A stretch of DNA of 42,969 bases from Pseudomonas sp. GM74 (GCF_000282455.1 NZ_AKJG01000118.1:1-42969); one strand, 5' to 3'; counted from the first letter of the stretch, positions 10,453 through 19,588 are shown. The notes: generated by a model from the sequence alone, not told the origin. Numbers and translations are program-made.

Positions 10453-12843
10453 TTAGAACGTCTGGCCGAGAGAGAATTGGAACACTTGGGTTTCAGCGTC
10501 ATCCGGTTTCTTGACTGGCATGGCCAGGGCGAAACTCAGAGGCCCCAGTGCGGTGACCCAGGTCACTCCCACACCGACGGAACTGGCCATGTTGCTCAGA
10601 CTGACATCGTTACACTGCGTATTGGACTTCGACGCTGGGTTGGTATTGGTCGTCTGCTCGCACTTGGAGTCGAATACGTTACCCACATCCCAGAATACCG
10701 AGGTACGCAGGGATCGTTGATCCTTGACGAACGGCAGCGGGAACAGGATTTCTGCACCACCCTGGATCAGGACGTTACCACCGAACGGCAGTGGATCCTG
10801 GTCCGGGTCAGCAAGAGTACCCGGGTTACCCGTTTCGAGTGCGCCGCGGCTCGGAGTACTACGCGGCCCCAGTGTACTGTCCTTGAAGCCACGAACCGAG
10901 TTGAAACCACCAGCATAGTAGTTTTCATAGAATGGCAAGCCTTCGGTCGAACCGTAGCCGTCGCCATAACCCAATTCGGTGTGCAGGCGCATGGTGTAGT
11001 TTTCACTCAGCGGCTGGAACAACTGACCACGGTAATCGAGTTTGAAGAACGACAAGTCACTACCCGGCACGGTGACTTCCGCCGTCAAGCTTTGGGAGTG
11101 ACCACGAGTCGCCAAAACGCCTTTGTTCAGGGTGGACTCGGACCAACCGGCCGAAGCCTTGAAGTTCAGGTACTTGTCACCTTCCTGGTTAACGAAGTCG
11201 AAGATCTCGTCGACGGTGTAAACGCCAGTCTTGATCGTGTCCTGCTGCGCATTCAGGCCGAAGGTCAGACGCGAAGTCTCGCTGATTGGATAACCGACAC
11301 TCACACCGGCACCCAGGCTGTCCACGGCGTAGCTGGCGACGTCGGTATCGAGCTCATCGTAGTCAGTCGTGCGGTAGAACGCGTTGTAACCCAGGCTCAC
11401 GCCGTCGGCGGTCCAGTAGGGGTCGACAAAGCCGAAGTTATAACGGGTCTGGTATTCGCTTTTGGTCAAACCGACGCTGACCTTGTTACCGGTACCCAGG
11501 AAGTTGTTCTGGGTGATCGAACCACCGAGGATCAGACCGGCACTCTGGGCGAAACCGACACTGGCGGTAATCGAACCGGAGGCTTGTTCTTCAACGCTGT
11601 AGTTGACGTCTACCTGGTCATCGACACCTGGCACGGCCGGGGTCTCGACGTTGACTTCCTTGAAGAAGCCCAGACGTTCGAGACGGGTCTTGGATTGGTC
11701 GATCAGGTAGGTCGAAGCCCAGCCGCCTTCCATCTGACGCATTTCACGACGCAGCACTTCGTCTTCGGACTTGGTGTTGCCGCGGAAGTTGATGCGGTTT
11801 ACGTAAGCACGCTTGCCTGGATCGACCGCGAACAGGATGTCCACGGTGTGATCTTCATCGTGCGGTTGAGGCACGCCGTTGACGTTGGCGAAGGTGTAAC
11901 CCTCGTTACCCAGGCGACGGGTGATCAGTTCGGAGGTGGTGGTCATCAGCTTGCGCGAGAACACCTGGCCTTTTTGCACCAGCAGCAGGGACTTGACCTG
12001 GTCTTCTGGGACTTTCAGGTCACCGCTGAGCTTGACGTCACGAACGGTGTACTTCTCGCCTTCGTTGACGTTGACGGTGATGTAGACATGCTTCTTGTCC
12101 GGCGTAATGGAGACCTGGGTCGAAGCGATATCCATGTTGATATAGCCACGGTCCAGGTAATAGGAACGCAGGCGCTCCAGGTCACCGGACAGTTTTTCAC
12201 GGGCGTACTTGTCGTCGTTCTTGAAGAACGACAACCAGTTGGTGGTCTTGAGTTCGAACAGGTCGATCAGGTCTTCATCAGGGAAGACCGTGTTGCCCAC
12301 CACGTTGATGTGCTGGATAGCCGCAACGGTGCCTTCGTTGATGTTGACCTTCAGGCCGACGCGGTTACGCGGCTGTGGCACCACTTCGGTGTCGACGGTA
12401 GCCGAGTAGCGACCCTGGGCGACGTACTGGCGTTGCAGTTCGTTACGCACACCTTCAAGGGTGGCACGCTGGAAGATCTCGCCTTCGGCCAGACCGGATT
12501 GCTTGAGGCCTTTCATCAGGTCTTCGGTAGAGATCGCCTTGTTACCTTCGATCTCGATACTGGCGACCGACGGGCGCTCGACTACCGTGATGACCAGGAC
12601 GTTGCCATCGCGGCCCAGCTGGATATCTTGAAAGAAACCGGTTTTGAACAACGCACGAGTGGATTCCACCAGGCGACGATCGTCCGCCTGTTCACCGACG
12701 TTCAACGGCAAAGCACCAAAGACGCTACCCGCGGAGACCCGCTGGAGGCCATTGACGCGAATATCAGAGATAGTGAAGGACTCGGCGTGAACTTCGGCGA
12801 TCATCAATACGGTGAGAACCGCAGTTAGCAGCAGACGTTTCAT
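10453..12843 (-). CDS. bamA: Outer-membrane assembly factor BamA
   Basis: BamA is the Omp85 core of the BAM machine that folds beta-barrel proteins into the outer membrane. The 796-residue precursor begins with signal peptide MKRLLLTAVLTVLMIAEVHA, cut before ESFTISDIRVNGL. Five POTRA domains follow to about residue 420 (for example NVVGNTVFPDEDLIDLFE), then a 16-stranded barrel ending in FQFSLGQTF with the C-terminal Phe recognition signal. A plasma of conserved barrel motifs includes NYYAGGFNSVRGF (the VRGF lid motif). The ATG at 12843 has AAAGGA upstream; an in-frame start nine codons earlier would spoil the signal peptide. A terminator-like hairpin separates it from rseP. Confidence 0.97.
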   Translation of the reverse strand: MKRLLLTAVLTVLMIAEVHAESFTISDIRVNGLQRVSAGSVFGALPLNVGEQADDRRLVESTRALFKTGFFQDIQLGRDGNVLVITVVERPSVASIEIEGNKAISTEDLMKGLKQSGLAEGEIFQRATLEGVRNELQRQYVAQGRYSATVDTEVVPQPRNRVGLKVNINEGTVAAIQHINVVGNTVFPDEDLIDLFELKTTNWLSFFKNDDKYAREKLSGDLERLRSYYLDRGYINMDIASTQVSITPDKKHVYITVNVNEGEKYTVRDVKLSGDLKVPEDQVKSLLLVQKGQVFSRKLMTTTSELITRRLGNEGYTFANVNGVPQPHDEDHTVDILFAVDPGKRAYVNRINFRGNTKSEDEVLRREMRQMEGGWASTYLIDQSKTRLERLGFFKEVNVETPAVPGVDDQVDVNYSVEEQASGSITASVGFAQSAGLILGGSITQNNFLGTGNKVSVGLTKSEYQTRYNFGFVDPYWTADGVSLGYNAFYRTTDYDELDTDVASYAVDSLGAGVSVGYPISETSRLTFGLNAQQDTIKTGVYTVDEIFDFVNQEGDKYLNFKASAGWSESTLNKGVLATRGHSQSLTAEVTVPGSDLSFFKLDYRGQLFQPLSENYTMRLHTELGYGDGYGSTEGLPFYENYYAGGFNSVRGFKDSTLGPRSTPSRGALETGNPGTLADPDQDPLPFGGNVLIQGGAEILFPLPFVKDQRSLRTSVFWDVGNVFDSKCEQTTNTNPASKSNTQCNDVSLSNMASSVGVGVTWVTALGPLSFALAMPVKKPDDAETQVFQFSLGQTF

Positions 12844-12868
12844 GAAGTCCTTTCTTATTCCAACTGGC

Positions 12869-12899
12869 AATAAACAAACTGCCGCAAAATGCGGCAGAT
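12869..12899 (-). terminator. Probable terminator or attenuator between rseP and bamA
   Basis: A 7-bp perfect stem, CTGCCGC (12879-12885) with GCGGCAG (12891-12897), has a 5-base loop. On the minus strand it is followed by the T-rich TTTGTTTATT. It lies after the rseP stop and before the bamA ribosome binding site. The short stem suggests partial termination. Confidence 0.6.
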
Positions 12900-12917
12900 T
12901 CGCAATTCAGCGAAGCG

Positions 12918-14270
12918 TTACAGTCGACCCAGATCATTGACCAGAGCAAGCAACATCACCCCGATCACCAAACTGATGCCGATCTGTATCCCCCAACCTT
13001 GCACCCGATCTGACAAGGGACGACCACGCACCCACTCGATCAGATAAAACAACAAATGCCCCCCATCCAGTACCGGAATGGGCAACAAATTCAGAACGCC
13101 CAAGCTAATACTCAGATAAGCAAGGAAATTCAGGAAATCAGCGACACCCGACTGGGCCGAAGCGCCCGCCACTTTAGCAATGGTTATCGGTCCACTCAAG
13201 TTTTTTACCGAGAGCTCGCCGAACAACATTTTCTTCAGTGAATCGAGGGTCAGCACGCTCATGGTCCAGGTGCGTCGAGCCCCCTCGCCAATTGCTGCCA
13301 ATGGCCCGTAACTGACCTCGCGGATCATCTCCGGCGGCCAGTCGATCGCCTTCACCCCTGCCCCCAAATAACCGCTGGGTGACTTGCTCTCGCCGCGAGC
13401 GGCAAGCGTTACCGGGACGTCGATTTGAGCACCGTCGCGCTCAACCCGCAGCATGATTTTGGTATCAGGATGCATACGGACGGTATCGACAACCTGCTGC
13501 CAGTCATCCAACGCACGACCATCGAGTGTCAGCAACCGGTCACCGGTCTTCAGGCCGGCAGCCTTGGCCGGTCCCTTTGGATCGAGTTCGGCCAGGACCG
13601 GCGGCAATGCCGGACGCCACGGACGAATCCCCAACGATTGGATAGGATCGGGCTCATCGGCCCCTTTGAGCCATTTGTCCAGCACAAGTTCACGAGGAGA
13701 ATCGGTCGTGGAGCCTTGCTCGCGCACCAGTATCTGCAACGACCCGCTTTCACCCAGACGACGCACCAGTTGCAGGTTCACCGCCGCCCAACCGGAAGTC
13801 GCCTCACCATCAATGGCCACGATTTCCTGGCCGGGGCTCAAACCTGCCTTGGCCGCAATACTGCCGGACTCGACAGCACCGATGACCGGGCGCACCTGCT
13901 CGCTGCCGAGCATTGCCAACACCCAGAAGAACGCCAATGCCAGAAGGAAGTTGGCAATCGGTCCCGCCGCTACGATGGCAATGCGCTGACGAACGGACTT
14001 ACGATTGAAGGATTGACCAAGCTGATCGAGCGGCACTTCACCTTCGCGCTCGTCGAGCATTTTGACGTAACCGCCCAACGGAATGGCGGCAACGACGAAT
14101 TCGGTTCCCTGCTTGTCGTGCCAGCGCAGCAAAGGCATGCCGAAGCCTACGGAGAAGCGCAGCACCTTGACCCCACAGCGACGCGCGACCCAAAAATGGC
14201 CGAACTCGTGGAAGGTAACCAGCACACCCAGTGCAACCAGGGTGCCGACAATCATATAGAGCGCGCTCAT
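12918..14270 (-). CDS. rseP: Site-2 protease RseP (intramembrane zinc metalloprotease)
   Basis: RseP makes the second, intramembrane cut in anti-sigma factors such as RseA/MucA, releasing the envelope-stress sigma factor (AlgU in pseudomonads). The 450-residue product has its first membrane segment carrying the zinc motif HEFGH at residues 21-25. A second segment follows near residue 100, then two tandem PDZ domains (about 110-300, with SIAAKAGLSPGQEIVAIDGE and GPAKAAGLKTGDRLLTLDG). C-terminal segments carry NLLPIPVLDGGHLLFYLIE, whose LDG Asp is the third zinc ligand. GCGGAGAAAGTAG precedes the ATG. The gene lies between dxr and bamA, as in many Proteobacteria. Confidence 0.97.
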   Translation of the reverse strand: MSALYMIVGTLVALGVLVTFHEFGHFWVARRCGVKVLRFSVGFGMPLLRWHDKQGTEFVVAAIPLGGYVKMLDEREGEVPLDQLGQSFNRKSVRQRIAIVAAGPIANFLLALAFFWVLAMLGSEQVRPVIGAVESGSIAAKAGLSPGQEIVAIDGEATSGWAAVNLQLVRRLGESGSLQILVREQGSTTDSPRELVLDKWLKGADEPDPIQSLGIRPWRPALPPVLAELDPKGPAKAAGLKTGDRLLTLDGRALDDWQQVVDTVRMHPDTKIMLRVERDGAQIDVPVTLAARGESKSPSGYLGAGVKAIDWPPEMIREVSYGPLAAIGEGARRTWTMSVLTLDSLKKMLFGELSVKNLSGPITIAKVAGASAQSGVADFLNFLAYLSISLGVLNLLPIPVLDGGHLLFYLIEWVRGRPLSDRVQGWGIQIGISLVIGVMLLALVNDLGRL

Positions 14271-14323
14271 CTACTTTCTCCGCAATCCTATCCGCTGCTG
14301 CCTGGGCCAACCATCCGCAGCAT

Positions 14324-15514
14324 CTACCGCCCGTGACGGCTCAACCATTGTCCGGCCAGCAATCGCGCCTTCGCGTCCGCCGTGAACACTGCATCGAGAT
14401 CATCCACAGCCACTACGGGCTCCAGATTCAGTACTTCCTCGATGATACTCGCGATTTCCAGGTAACGAACCCGTTCGTCGAGAAATGCCGCCACCGCCAC
14501 TTCGTTCGCCGCATTGAGCATGGCCGGCGCACTGTTACCCGCTTCGGCCGCCTGACGGGCCAGACGCAGACAAGGGAAACGCTCCTCATCGGGCGCCTGG
14601 AAGTCCAGTCGCGCAATGGCAAACAGATCCAGCGGCGCCACACCCGAATCGATCCGCTCAGGCCACGCCAAGGCATTGGCGATGGGCGTGCGCATGTCCG
14701 GATTACCCAACTGCGCGAGGACAGAACCATCGACATAGTCGACCAGCGAATGAATCACGCTTTGCGGGTGAATCACCACCTCGACCTGCGAAGGCCTGGC
14801 ATCGAACAGCCAGCAGGCTTCGATCAACTCAAGCCCCTTGTTCATCATGCTGGCCGAGTCAACGGAGATTTTTCGCCCCATGGACCAGTTCGGGTGAGCA
14901 CACGCCTGATCGGGAGAAACATGCGCCAGGTCAGCCATGGGCGTCTGCCGGAACGGACCGCCGGAAGCCGTGAGCAAAATCCGGCGCACACCGACCGCCT
15001 CAAGGCCGCGCGCATAATCCAGCGGCATGCACTGGAAAATGGCGTTGTGCTCGCTATCGATCGGCAGCAACACCGAGCCGCTCTTGCGTACAGCCTGCAT
15101 GAACAGCGCGCCAGACATCACCAGCGCTTCTTTATTGGCCAGGAGGATCTTCTTGCCGGCCTCGACCGCCGCCAGTGTCGGACGCAATCCCGCGGCACCG
15201 ACGATCGCCGCCATAACCGTATCGACTTCCGGATCGGAAGCGACCTGACACAAACCCTCTTCACCCGCCAGAACACGGGTCGAAAGGCCTGCCGCACGCA
15301 GATCATCCTGCAAGGCGCGGGCAGCTGCGACTTCAGGCACCACGGCAAATCGCGGCACATGGCGCACGCAGAGCGCCAGCAATTCACTCAAGCGAGTGAA
15401 GCCAGTCAAAGCAAAGACCTGATATCGATCGGGGTGACGGGCGATGACGTCGAGCGTACTCAGGCCAATCGAGCCGGTCGCGCCCAGAACGGTAATCAGT
15501 TGCGGGCGGCTCAT
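14324..15514 (-). CDS. dxr: 1-deoxy-D-xylulose 5-phosphate reductoisomerase
   Basis: Dxr (IspC) converts DXP to 2-C-methyl-D-erythritol 4-phosphate with NADPH, the second step of the MEP isoprenoid pathway and the target of fosmidomycin. The 396-residue product starts MSRPQLITVLGATGSIGLST, with the NADPH-binding GATGSIG. It also has LANKEALVMSGALF, PIDSEHNAIFQC with the metal-binding acidic residues, LLTASGGPFRQ, and GRKISVDSASMMNKGLE. The start overlaps the cdsA stop as ATGA (15511-15514); an in-frame Met five codons upstream was rejected because of this overlap and the family start. The isoprenoids it makes feed uppS, two genes upstream in the operon. Confidence 0.97.
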   Translation of the reverse strand: MSRPQLITVLGATGSIGLSTLDVIARHPDRYQVFALTGFTRLSELLALCVRHVPRFAVVPEVAAARALQDDLRAAGLSTRVLAGEEGLCQVASDPEVDTVMAAIVGAAGLRPTLAAVEAGKKILLANKEALVMSGALFMQAVRKSGSVLLPIDSEHNAIFQCMPLDYARGLEAVGVRRILLTASGGPFRQTPMADLAHVSPDQACAHPNWSMGRKISVDSASMMNKGLELIEACWLFDARPSQVEVVIHPQSVIHSLVDYVDGSVLAQLGNPDMRTPIANALAWPERIDSGVAPLDLFAIARLDFQAPDEERFPCLRLARQAAEAGNSAPAMLNAANEVAVAAFLDERVRYLEIASIIEEVLNLEPVVAVDDLDAVFTADAKARLLAGQWLSRHGR

Positions 15515-16317
15515 GGGGCCGCCATCCACAGCAGTACCGCAAACACCGGAATCGCTGCCGTCAGGCTGTCGATACGATCCAGCACACCGCCGTGACCCGG
15601 AAGCAGATTGCTGCTGTCCTTGATCCCGGATTGACGCTTGAACATGCTTTCAGTGAGATCACCCACCACCGAAATGAACACGATCAGCGCGGCACCGATC
15701 AACCCTTTGAACAGCTCGGCCACCGTCCAGTCGCGTACCAGAGCAACGATCGTGGTAATCACCAGACTCAGCGCCAGACCACCGTACACGCCCTCCCAAC
15801 TTTTTCCCGGACTGACCTGCGGTGCGAGCTTGCGCTTGCCGAAAGCACGACCGGAGAAGTAAGCGCCAATATCGGCACCCCAGACCAGCACCATCACCGC
15901 CATGATCAGCCAGTTACCCAGCGGGTATTGCTTGATCTGCACCAGGCCTTGCCAGGCCGGCAGGAGAATCAACAGGCCGATCACCAATTTGGTCGCCGCA
16001 GCGGACCAGTGCTCGCTCGAACGCGGATAGGTCAGCACCAGATACGTCGCCACAGCCCACCACAGCACTGACGCGCCCAACACCCAAGGCGCGAGACCGG
16101 GCAGGATGTACATGAGGAACAGCGCCAGAGCGACCACGGCGGCATAGCCCACGCGGAACGCCTGACCGGCGAAACCCGCCAGACGCGCCCATTCCCAGGC
16201 ACCCAGGGTCACGACCAGCCCGATGAACAGTGCAAAACCGGAACCTTCAAGCAGGAAAAACCCGCACAGGGCAATCGGCAGCAGGACCAGTGCGGTGATG
16301 ATTCGTTGTTTAAGCAT
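15511..16317 (-). CDS. cdsA: Phosphatidate cytidylyltransferase
   Basis: CdsA makes CDP-diacylglycerol from phosphatidic acid and CTP, the branch point of phospholipid synthesis, in the inner membrane. The 268-residue protein is almost entirely hydrophobic with about eight membrane segments, beginning MLKQRIITALVLLPIALCGF. The cytidylyltransferase signature is near the C terminus: VSPGKSWEGVYGG, then SVVGDLTESMFKRQSGIKDS and LLPGHGGVLDRIDS. Its ATG shares one base with the uppS stop (TAATG) and its stop overlaps the dxr start by four bases, so it is tightly coupled on both sides. Confidence 0.96.
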   Translation of the reverse strand: MLKQRIITALVLLPIALCGFFLLEGSGFALFIGLVVTLGAWEWARLAGFAGQAFRVGYAAVVALALFLMYILPGLAPWVLGASVLWWAVATYLVLTYPRSSEHWSAAATKLVIGLLILLPAWQGLVQIKQYPLGNWLIMAVMVLVWGADIGAYFSGRAFGKRKLAPQVSPGKSWEGVYGGLALSLVITTIVALVRDWTVAELFKGLIGAALIVFISVVGDLTESMFKRQSGIKDSSNLLPGHGGVLDRIDSLTAAIPVFAVLLWMAAP

Positions 16318-17072
16318 TAAACCCGGGCTCCAGCCTCGACCTGCTCGCTCGTTTTACCGAAGCGGCGCTGGCGGGAAGCGAAATCGGCCAGCGCATTGCG
16401 CATGGCATCGTGTTTGAAGTCCGGCCAGAACAGGTCGGAGAAATACAGCTCGGCATAGGCCAGCTGCCAGAGCAGGAAGTTGCTGATGCGGTGCTCGCCA
16501 CCGGTGCGGATACACAGGTCCGGCAGCGGCAGGTCGCCCGTGGCCAGGCAGGTCTGCAGCAGATCAGGCGTGATGTCTTCCGGACGCAGGTGTCCGGCCT
16601 GGACCTCTCGCGCCAGTCGCTGCGCAGCTTGCGCGATATCCCACTGGCCGCCGTAATTGGCGGCGATCTGCAGGACAAAACGATTGGCGCCGGCCGTCAT
16701 GGCCTCGGCTTCACGCATGGCAGCCTGCAACTCGGGATGAAAGCGCGAGCGATCGCCAATGATACGCAGGCTGATGTTGTTGTCGTTGAGGCGCTTGGCT
16801 TCACGACGCAGCGCCTTGAAGAACAGATCCATCAAAGCGCTGACCTCATCGGCCGGACGCTGCCAGTTCTCGCTGGAAAAGGCGAACAGGGTCAGCACTT
16901 CGACCTTGGCCTCGGCACAAACTTCAATGACGGCACGAACCGCATCCACGCCCGCTTTATGCCCGGCGACACCCGGCATAAAGCGTTTTTTCGCCCAGCG
17001 ATTGTTACCATCCATGATGATCGCGACATGGCGCGGCACCGCGGACGGTGCAGACTGCTTGGTCTTTTCCAT
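16317..17072 (-). CDS. uppS: Undecaprenyl diphosphate synthase (cis-prenyltransferase)
   Basis: UppS adds eight isopentenyl units to farnesyl diphosphate in cis to make C55-PP, the lipid carrier for peptidoglycan and O-antigen. The 251-residue product has the signature HVAIIMDGNNRWAKKR, with catalytic D21. It also has GHKAGVDAVRAVIE, TLFAFSSENWQRP, and the C-terminal DLCIRTGGEHRISNFLLWQ with SDLFWPDF. AAGGG lies about ten bases before the ATG. It sits 13 bases after frr and overlaps cdsA by one base. Confidence 0.97.
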   Translation of the reverse strand: MEKTKQSAPSAVPRHVAIIMDGNNRWAKKRFMPGVAGHKAGVDAVRAVIEVCAEAKVEVLTLFAFSSENWQRPADEVSALMDLFFKALRREAKRLNDNNISLRIIGDRSRFHPELQAAMREAEAMTAGANRFVLQIAANYGGQWDIAQAAQRLAREVQAGHLRPEDITPDLLQTCLATGDLPLPDLCIRTGGEHRISNFLLWQLAYAELYFSDLFWPDFKHDAMRNALADFASRQRRFGKTSEQVEAGARV

Positions 17073-17085
17073 GAAAACGCGACCC

Positions 17086-17643
17086 TTATACGGCCATCAG
17101 GTCTTTTTCTTTCTCCGCCAACTTAGCGTCGATTTCAGCTACGAACTTCTTGGTCAGGTCGTCGATCTCGCCAGTGGCGCGACGCTCTTCGTCTTCGCTG
17201 ATTTCCTTTTCCTTGACCAGATCCTTCAGCGAGCTGTTTGCATCGCGACGGATGTTGCGCACGGCAACACGGGCATCTTCAGCGACATCACGAGCCTGCT
17301 TGGTGAAACCGCGACGGGTTTCTTCGGTCAGGGCCGGCATGCTGATCAGCAGCAGCTCACCAAGGTTGGTAGGGTTCAGGTTCAGACCTGCGCTGCCGAT
17401 CGCCTTGTCGACGGCGCCCAGCATGTTGCGCTCGAAGGCAACGACTTGCAGGGTACGGGCATCTTTGACGGTGATGTTGGCCACTTGCTTGATCGGGGTG
17501 TCGGAGCCGTAGTACGGCACCATCACGCCTTCCAGGATGCTCGGGTGCGCTTGACCGGTACGAATGCGGCCGAAGTTGTGCGCCAGCGATTCCACGGACT
17601 TCTGCATGCGCTCTTTAGCGTCTTTCTTGATTTCGTTGATCAT
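17086..17643 (-). CDS. frr: Ribosome recycling factor
   Basis: Together with EF-G, RRF splits the post-termination ribosome so that subunits can be reused. The 185-residue protein is the normal family length, with a helical domain I and a beta domain II: MINEIKKDAKERMQKSVESL, then FGRIRTGQAHPSIL, PLVV-type core elements replaced here by PYYGSDTPIKQVANI, and the C-terminal KFVAEIDAKLAEKEKDLMAV. A good GAGGAAGG ribosome binding site lies inside the end of pyrH. The start overlaps the pyrH stop as ATGA (17640-17643). The pyrH-frr pair is conserved across bacteria. Confidence 0.97.
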   Translation of the reverse strand: MINEIKKDAKERMQKSVESLAHNFGRIRTGQAHPSILEGVMVPYYGSDTPIKQVANITVKDARTLQVVAFERNMLGAVDKAIGSAGLNLNPTNLGELLLISMPALTEETRRGFTKQARDVAEDARVAVRNIRRDANSSLKDLVKEKEISEDEERRATGEIDDLTKKFVAEIDAKLAEKEKDLMAV

Positions 17644-18383
17644 TGTTGGCCTTCCTCGATCAGGGTTCCTTCAGCGCCGCCATGCACGATGTTCAGCAGG
17701 GCGCCGGGCTTGTTCATGTTAAATACGCGCAGCGGCATCTTGTGGTCGCGGCACAGGCAAATGGCCGTGAGGTCCATCACACCCAGCTTGCGATCCAGCA
17801 CTTCATCGTAGGTCAGATGATCGAACTTCTCGGCATGCGGGTCTTTGAACGGGTCAGCGGTGTAGACGCCATCGACCTTGGTCGCCTTGAGCACGACATC
17901 GGCATCGATTTCGATTGCACGCAGGCAGGCAGCCGAATCCGTCGTAAAGAACGGGTTGCCGGTACCGGCCGCGAAAATCACCACGTCCTTGGAGTTCAGG
18001 TGACGCATGGCTTTGCGACGATCGTAGTGATCGGTCACGCCAACCATGGAAATAGCGGACATCACGATGGCCGAGATGTTGGCGCGCTCGAGGGCGTCGC
18101 GCATGGCCAGGGCGTTCATCACAGTGGCCAGCATGCCCATGTGGTCGCCGGTGACCCGGTCCATGCCAGCCTTGCTCAGCGCTTCACCGCGGAACAGGTT
18201 GCCACCACCGATAACCAGACCGACCTGAACACCGATGCCGACCAACTGGCCAACTTCCAATGCCATGCGATCCAGAACTTTCGGATCGATCCCGAACTCT
18301 TCCGAGCCCATCAGGGCCTCGCCGCTAAGCTTGAGTAGAATGCGTTTATAGCGAGCCTGATAACCACTGCCCTGCTGAGCCAT
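17640..18383 (-). CDS. pyrH: UMP kinase
   Basis: PyrH phosphorylates UMP to UDP in pyrimidine nucleotide synthesis. It is a hexameric amino-acid-kinase-family enzyme, usually activated by GTP and inhibited by UTP. The 247-residue product shows YKRILLKLSGEALMG (the nucleotide-binding Lys and glycine), VGLVIGGGNLFRGEAL, DHMGMLATVMNALAMRDALE, and IFAAGTGNPFFTTDSAACLRA. The ATG at 18383 has GCAGGAGAG upstream. Before it lie three stem-loops and then the tsf terminator, so transcription of pyrH-frr-uppS-cdsA-dxr-rseP probably starts within the 210-base gap or by limited read-through. Confidence 0.97.
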   Translation of the reverse strand: MAQQGSGYQARYKRILLKLSGEALMGSEEFGIDPKVLDRMALEVGQLVGIGVQVGLVIGGGNLFRGEALSKAGMDRVTGDHMGMLATVMNALAMRDALERANISAIVMSAISMVGVTDHYDRRKAMRHLNSKDVVIFAAGTGNPFFTTDSAACLRAIEIDADVVLKATKVDGVYTADPFKDPHAEKFDHLTYDEVLDRKLGVMDLTAICLCRDHKMPLRVFNMNKPGALLNIVHGGAEGTLIEEGQQ

Positions 18384-18419
18384 TGCGAATCTCTCCTGCG
18401 GCGTATTTTAAAAATTCTT

Positions 18420-18502
18420 TGCGAGCTGTTTACAGCTGGCGTTCAATCTAGCTTGGCGCTGCTTCAGCGCCATCGGAACATGGCTTTGTAAGCCAGTTCC
18501 AA
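18420..18502 (-). promoter_or_regulatory. Cluster of three stem-loops upstream of pyrH
   Basis: Three consecutive inverted repeats lie in the tsf-pyrH gap: AGCTGT/ACAGCT near 18425-18438; GGCGCTG (18455-18461) with CAGCGCC (18465-18471) and a CTT loop; and GGAAC-TGGCTT (18475-18486) with AAGCCA-GTTCC (18490-18500) and one bulged base. None has a T run on the minus strand, so they are not classical terminators. They could form a structured leader, pause sites or binding sites. No known family is recognised. Confidence 0.4.
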
Positions 18503-18532
18503 AGGGAAACCAAATAAAAATTGATCCCCCAT

Positions 18533-18572
18533 CTGAAAAGAGGCTGCGCGCGTGAGCGGGCAGCCTCTTCTG
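18533..18572 (-). terminator. Rho-independent terminator after tsf
   Basis: A 10-bp perfect stem, AAGAGGCTGC (18538-18547) with GCAGCCTCTT (18560-18569), has a 12-base loop. On the minus strand it runs into TTTTCAG. It lies 22 bases after the tsf stop and separates rpsB-tsf from pyrH. Confidence 0.75.
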
Positions 18573-18593
18573 GGCGACAGTTAAAAAACCGTC

Positions 18594-19457
18594 TTATTGC
18601 TTGGCGGCAGCCAGCTGGGCAGCAACTTCTTCTGCGAAGTTGTCCACTGGCTTCTCGATGCCTTCGCCTACTTTGAAGTAAGTGAAGGAAACGATTTCAG
18701 CGCCGGCTTTCTTGGCCAGGGCACCTACGGTGACTTCCGGGTTCATGACGAAAGCTTGCTCGACCAGGCTGGCTTCGGCCAGGAACTTGGTGATGCGGCC
18801 GGCGATCATCTTCTCGACGATTTCAGCTGGCTTGCCTTTCATCTTGTCTTCGTTCAGGGTCAGGAAAACACCCTTCTCGCGCTCGATGGCTTCTGGCGAA
18901 ACCTGCGATGGCAGCAGGAACTCAGGGTTGCTTGCCGCCACGTGCATGGCGATCTCTTTGGCCAGCTGAACATCGCCGCCCTTGAGAACAACAGCAACAC
19001 CGATCTTGTTACCGTGCAGGTAGGTGCCGACAACGTCGCCCTCTACGCGTACCAGGCGACGAATGTTGACGTTCTCGCCTACTTTGGCAACCAGTGCTTC
19101 ACGAGCCGATTCCTGAGCGGCGATCAGCGGAGCTGCGTCGGTCAGTTTTTCGTCGAAGGCTTTTTCTACACAGGCAGCAACGAAGTTCTTGAAGTCGTCT
19201 TGCAGGGCCAGGAAGTCGGTCTGCGAGTTGACTTCCAGCAGCACGGCTGCCTTGTCGTCAGCCTTGATGGCGATAGCGCCTTCAGCAGCAACGTTGCCGG
19301 CTTTCTTGGCAGCCTTGATGGCGCCCGAAGCACGCATGTCATCAATGGCTTTCTCGATGTCGCCGCCAGCCTTGGTCAAGGCCTTTTTGCAATCCATCAT
19401 GCCTTCGCCAGTACGCTCGCGCAGTTCTTTGACCAACGCTGCAGTAATCTCTGCCAT
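18594..19457 (-). CDS. tsf: Translation elongation factor Ts
   Basis: EF-Ts is the guanine nucleotide exchange factor that recharges EF-Tu. The 287-residue protein has the N-terminal UBA-like domain MAEITAALVKELRERTGEGM with MMDCKKAL (residues about 1-55). The core follows with VLLEVNSQTDFLALQDDFK, containing the TDF motif that contacts EF-Tu. The dimerisation part includes VGENVNIRRLVRVEG and the C-terminal sequence PVDNFAEEVAAQLAAAKQ. GAGGATT precedes the ATG. It is the second gene of the conserved rpsB-tsf operon, with an attenuator hairpin in the gap between them. Confidence 0.98.
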   Translation of the reverse strand: MAEITAALVKELRERTGEGMMDCKKALTKAGGDIEKAIDDMRASGAIKAAKKAGNVAAEGAIAIKADDKAAVLLEVNSQTDFLALQDDFKNFVAACVEKAFDEKLTDAAPLIAAQESAREALVAKVGENVNIRRLVRVEGDVVGTYLHGNKIGVAVVLKGGDVQLAKEIAMHVAASNPEFLLPSQVSPEAIEREKGVFLTLNEDKMKGKPAEIVEKMIAGRITKFLAEASLVEQAFVMNPEVTVGALAKKAGAEIVSFTYFKVGEGIEKPVDNFAEEVAAQLAAAKQ

Positions 19458-19588
19458 TTCAAAATCCTCTTGGATAGGTTTTCAACCATTCCACCCGATC
19501 GAACGGGCGATCAATTCTTCCCGAACCACCCTTGTTAGCTGCCGCACGTTACAGATAGAGCAGTGGGCGCCGACAAATGGTTTTCGAG

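Noticed and set aside
9874..12828. A 984-codon open frame on the plus strand opposite skp and bamA
   Set aside because: It spans two recognised genes in antisense and its translation is low-complexity and unlike any family.
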